DNA from: Scortum barcoo
Lineage: Eukaryota > Chordata > Actinopteri > Centrarchiformes > Terapontidae
Assembly (NCBI GenBank): GCA_023238725.1
Contig: CM041553.1
Coordinates: 21,572,001 to 21,636,000 of the forward strand
Length of the DNA stretch: 64,000 bases
Direction: 5' to 3'
Shown here: positions 62,651-64,000 of the stretch, piece by piece
Numbering within the stretch: position 1 is the stretch's first letter
Layout of the letters: each line of letters begins with the position of its first letter
Notes under the pieces: generated by a model
The model's database searches: none
What the model was told of the DNA's origin: nothing
Seen by the model: only the letters and a program-made list of their open reading frames with translations
Made by a program: the position numbers and the translations under genes

Positions 62651-63843
62651 GAGACCGCATTGCACCATGTGATGAAACTCTTTATCGGTCCTCTGCTCTC
62701 CTCTGCAAAAAAAGTCACTAAGTGAAGCCAGCATGTTTCTCGCTGGAAATGACTAGAATATATAGAAAATATATGTCATTATAGTGCTAACTTCATTTTG
62801 CCAAAAAATACACTTCATACCTTTTTATTAAATTGATAGATTAGTCTATTCTCTTTTCCATATGAAAGTCTGTCTGTTCTCCAGAAAAATTATGATATTT
62901 ATCAGTATCATGATATAAAATTACAAATAACAATATTTTAAACATTTTAAATACAACAATGTGCACAATCTGTTGTCTTATACATGACATTCAGTAAGAA
63001 TAGGACCAGCTCAAATGTCTATAATTCACAGACAGTTATTAGGTGTTTGTCATTCTGACTTGAAAAATGTCATATCAGTATTCTTATTTCCTTAAGTTAT
63101 TACAGTTGTAGAAGATGTGGTAGATTAATAAATGTCTTCACTTTCATCAATAATAGATTGTTCAAGAGAGTGGTGCACTTGACATGCATTAAAATAAGTA
63201 CAAGTTCAGTTTTTTGTAAAAAATTAAAAGGAGAATTTATTCCATCATTACATCAGATTGTCTAACAAGGCTCACCAATGATTGTCTACAACCGTCCTGT
63301 GTCACTTTAATGTTTCAGGTCCTTTCAATAATTAAAAGCTAGAAAAATCACATCGTATATTCATAAGGACGGATCTCAGTCTCAGTTTATCATACCGTGC
63401 TATGTTCTTGTAACCTTTTGGTTTGGTTTAGTTTGGGGTCAGCTTTTAATGTACTTTTTTTATATTAATACAATTTTACTGACAAAGTTTGTCAACAAAG
63501 ATTTGCTACCAGCGTATTATTTCCATTTACCTAACATTGCACCAAACATTGCAAGTTCTAAGACTAAAACATGTTTATTAGGTTATATAATTCTGATACA
63601 TAATTTGTGTGCAAACATTCACATCTTACTCCTCCTCCACATCCTCAATACAGTAAAGGAGAAAAACAGCTCTAATGTAAAGTAAAATAGAGCTTATTGA
63701 GCTACCTCACAGTATAGCCTTTCTCTATGTCTCCAAGGTCAGAACTATCCTGCCTGAGAAACTATAAACTCTCCCATCTTGGCACGGCTTCATAATAACC
63801 TTATTTTCATGCCCTTTCTTTCCCTTTCCTGCTCCACCCTTAC
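62651..63843. other. Non-coding stretch
   Basis: AT-rich sequence; nothing recognised. Confidence 0.65.
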
Positions 63844-63897
63844 CTTTTGCCTTTTAGTCTCCTCCACAGGGGTTGTGTCTTTCTGTTGCTTGACATC
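63844..63897 (-). other. Exon-like segment on the minus strand, gene unknown
   Basis: 54 bases, open in the frame DVKQQKDTTPVEETKRQK, with acceptor TTTGCTGCAG and donor AAAAG|GTAAGG, phase 0 on both sides. The charged composition is exon-like. No neighbouring minus-strand exon was found in the 20 kb to the left, so it may be chance or an internal exon of a gene extending to the right. Confidence 0.35.
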
Positions 63898-64000
63898 CTG
63901 CAGCAAAGAAGCACAAATACCCTCAAAGTTAAACACAAACACACACAGATCTAGACATACACACAAACATGGTTAGAAAAACACACAATGCAGTCCCCCA

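Overview
This window looks like nuclear DNA of a ray-finned fish, probably a percomorph teleost. It holds a vertebrate multi-exon gene with compact GT-AG introns, many (CA)n/(GT)n microsatellites, and interspersed repeats of teleost type. The species cannot be named from the sequence.

The left half (about 66-32,640, minus strand) is one gene, the teleost orthologue of unconventional myosin-XV (myo15a). I could trace 56 coding exons on the minus strand by matching splice sites, reading-frame phase and remembered landmarks of human MYO15A. In transcript order they encode: (i) a very long N-terminal extension of about 2,035 residues (coding exons 1-7, 32,589 down to 24,065), with a Lys/Asp-rich start, a Tyr/Gly-rich middle, a Met/Gln-rich stretch, a Ser/Pro/Arg-rich stretch and about 19 copies of a ~33-residue repeat; (ii) the myosin motor (exons 8-28), including a 6-nucleotide microexon; (iii) IQ motifs (exons 29-30); (iv) the first MyTH4 domain and a ubiquitin-like FERM F1 segment (exons 33-39); (v) a long Pro/Gln-rich linker (exons 40-50); (vi) the rest of the first FERM-like region (exons 51-56). 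The gene runs off the left edge, so the SH3 domain, second MyTH4-FERM and C-terminus are not here. About 3,774 residues are present.

In three exons (28, 39, 54) the conserved reading frame can only be kept by assuming one extra G/C base. A fourth (exon 45) has the same arithmetic but a possible splicing alternative. Every other exon is intact and splice sites are well preserved, so consensus error in the source assembly is the simplest reading. True frameshift alleles cannot be excluded.

The right half (about 32.6-64 kb) has no convincing complete gene. It contains two CpG-rich blocks (about 35.84-36.06 kb and a large one at 51.25-54.0 kb that looks like a promoter/first-exon region of a plus-strand gene), a three-unit degenerate tandem repeat at 40.9-42.1 kb, a teleost interspersed repeat at 62.1-62.65 kb, microsatellites, and two isolated exon-like segments with strong splice sites (43,102-43,185 plus; 63,844-63,897 minus) that I cannot assign.

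No rRNA, tRNA, CRISPR, viral or toxin genes were seen.
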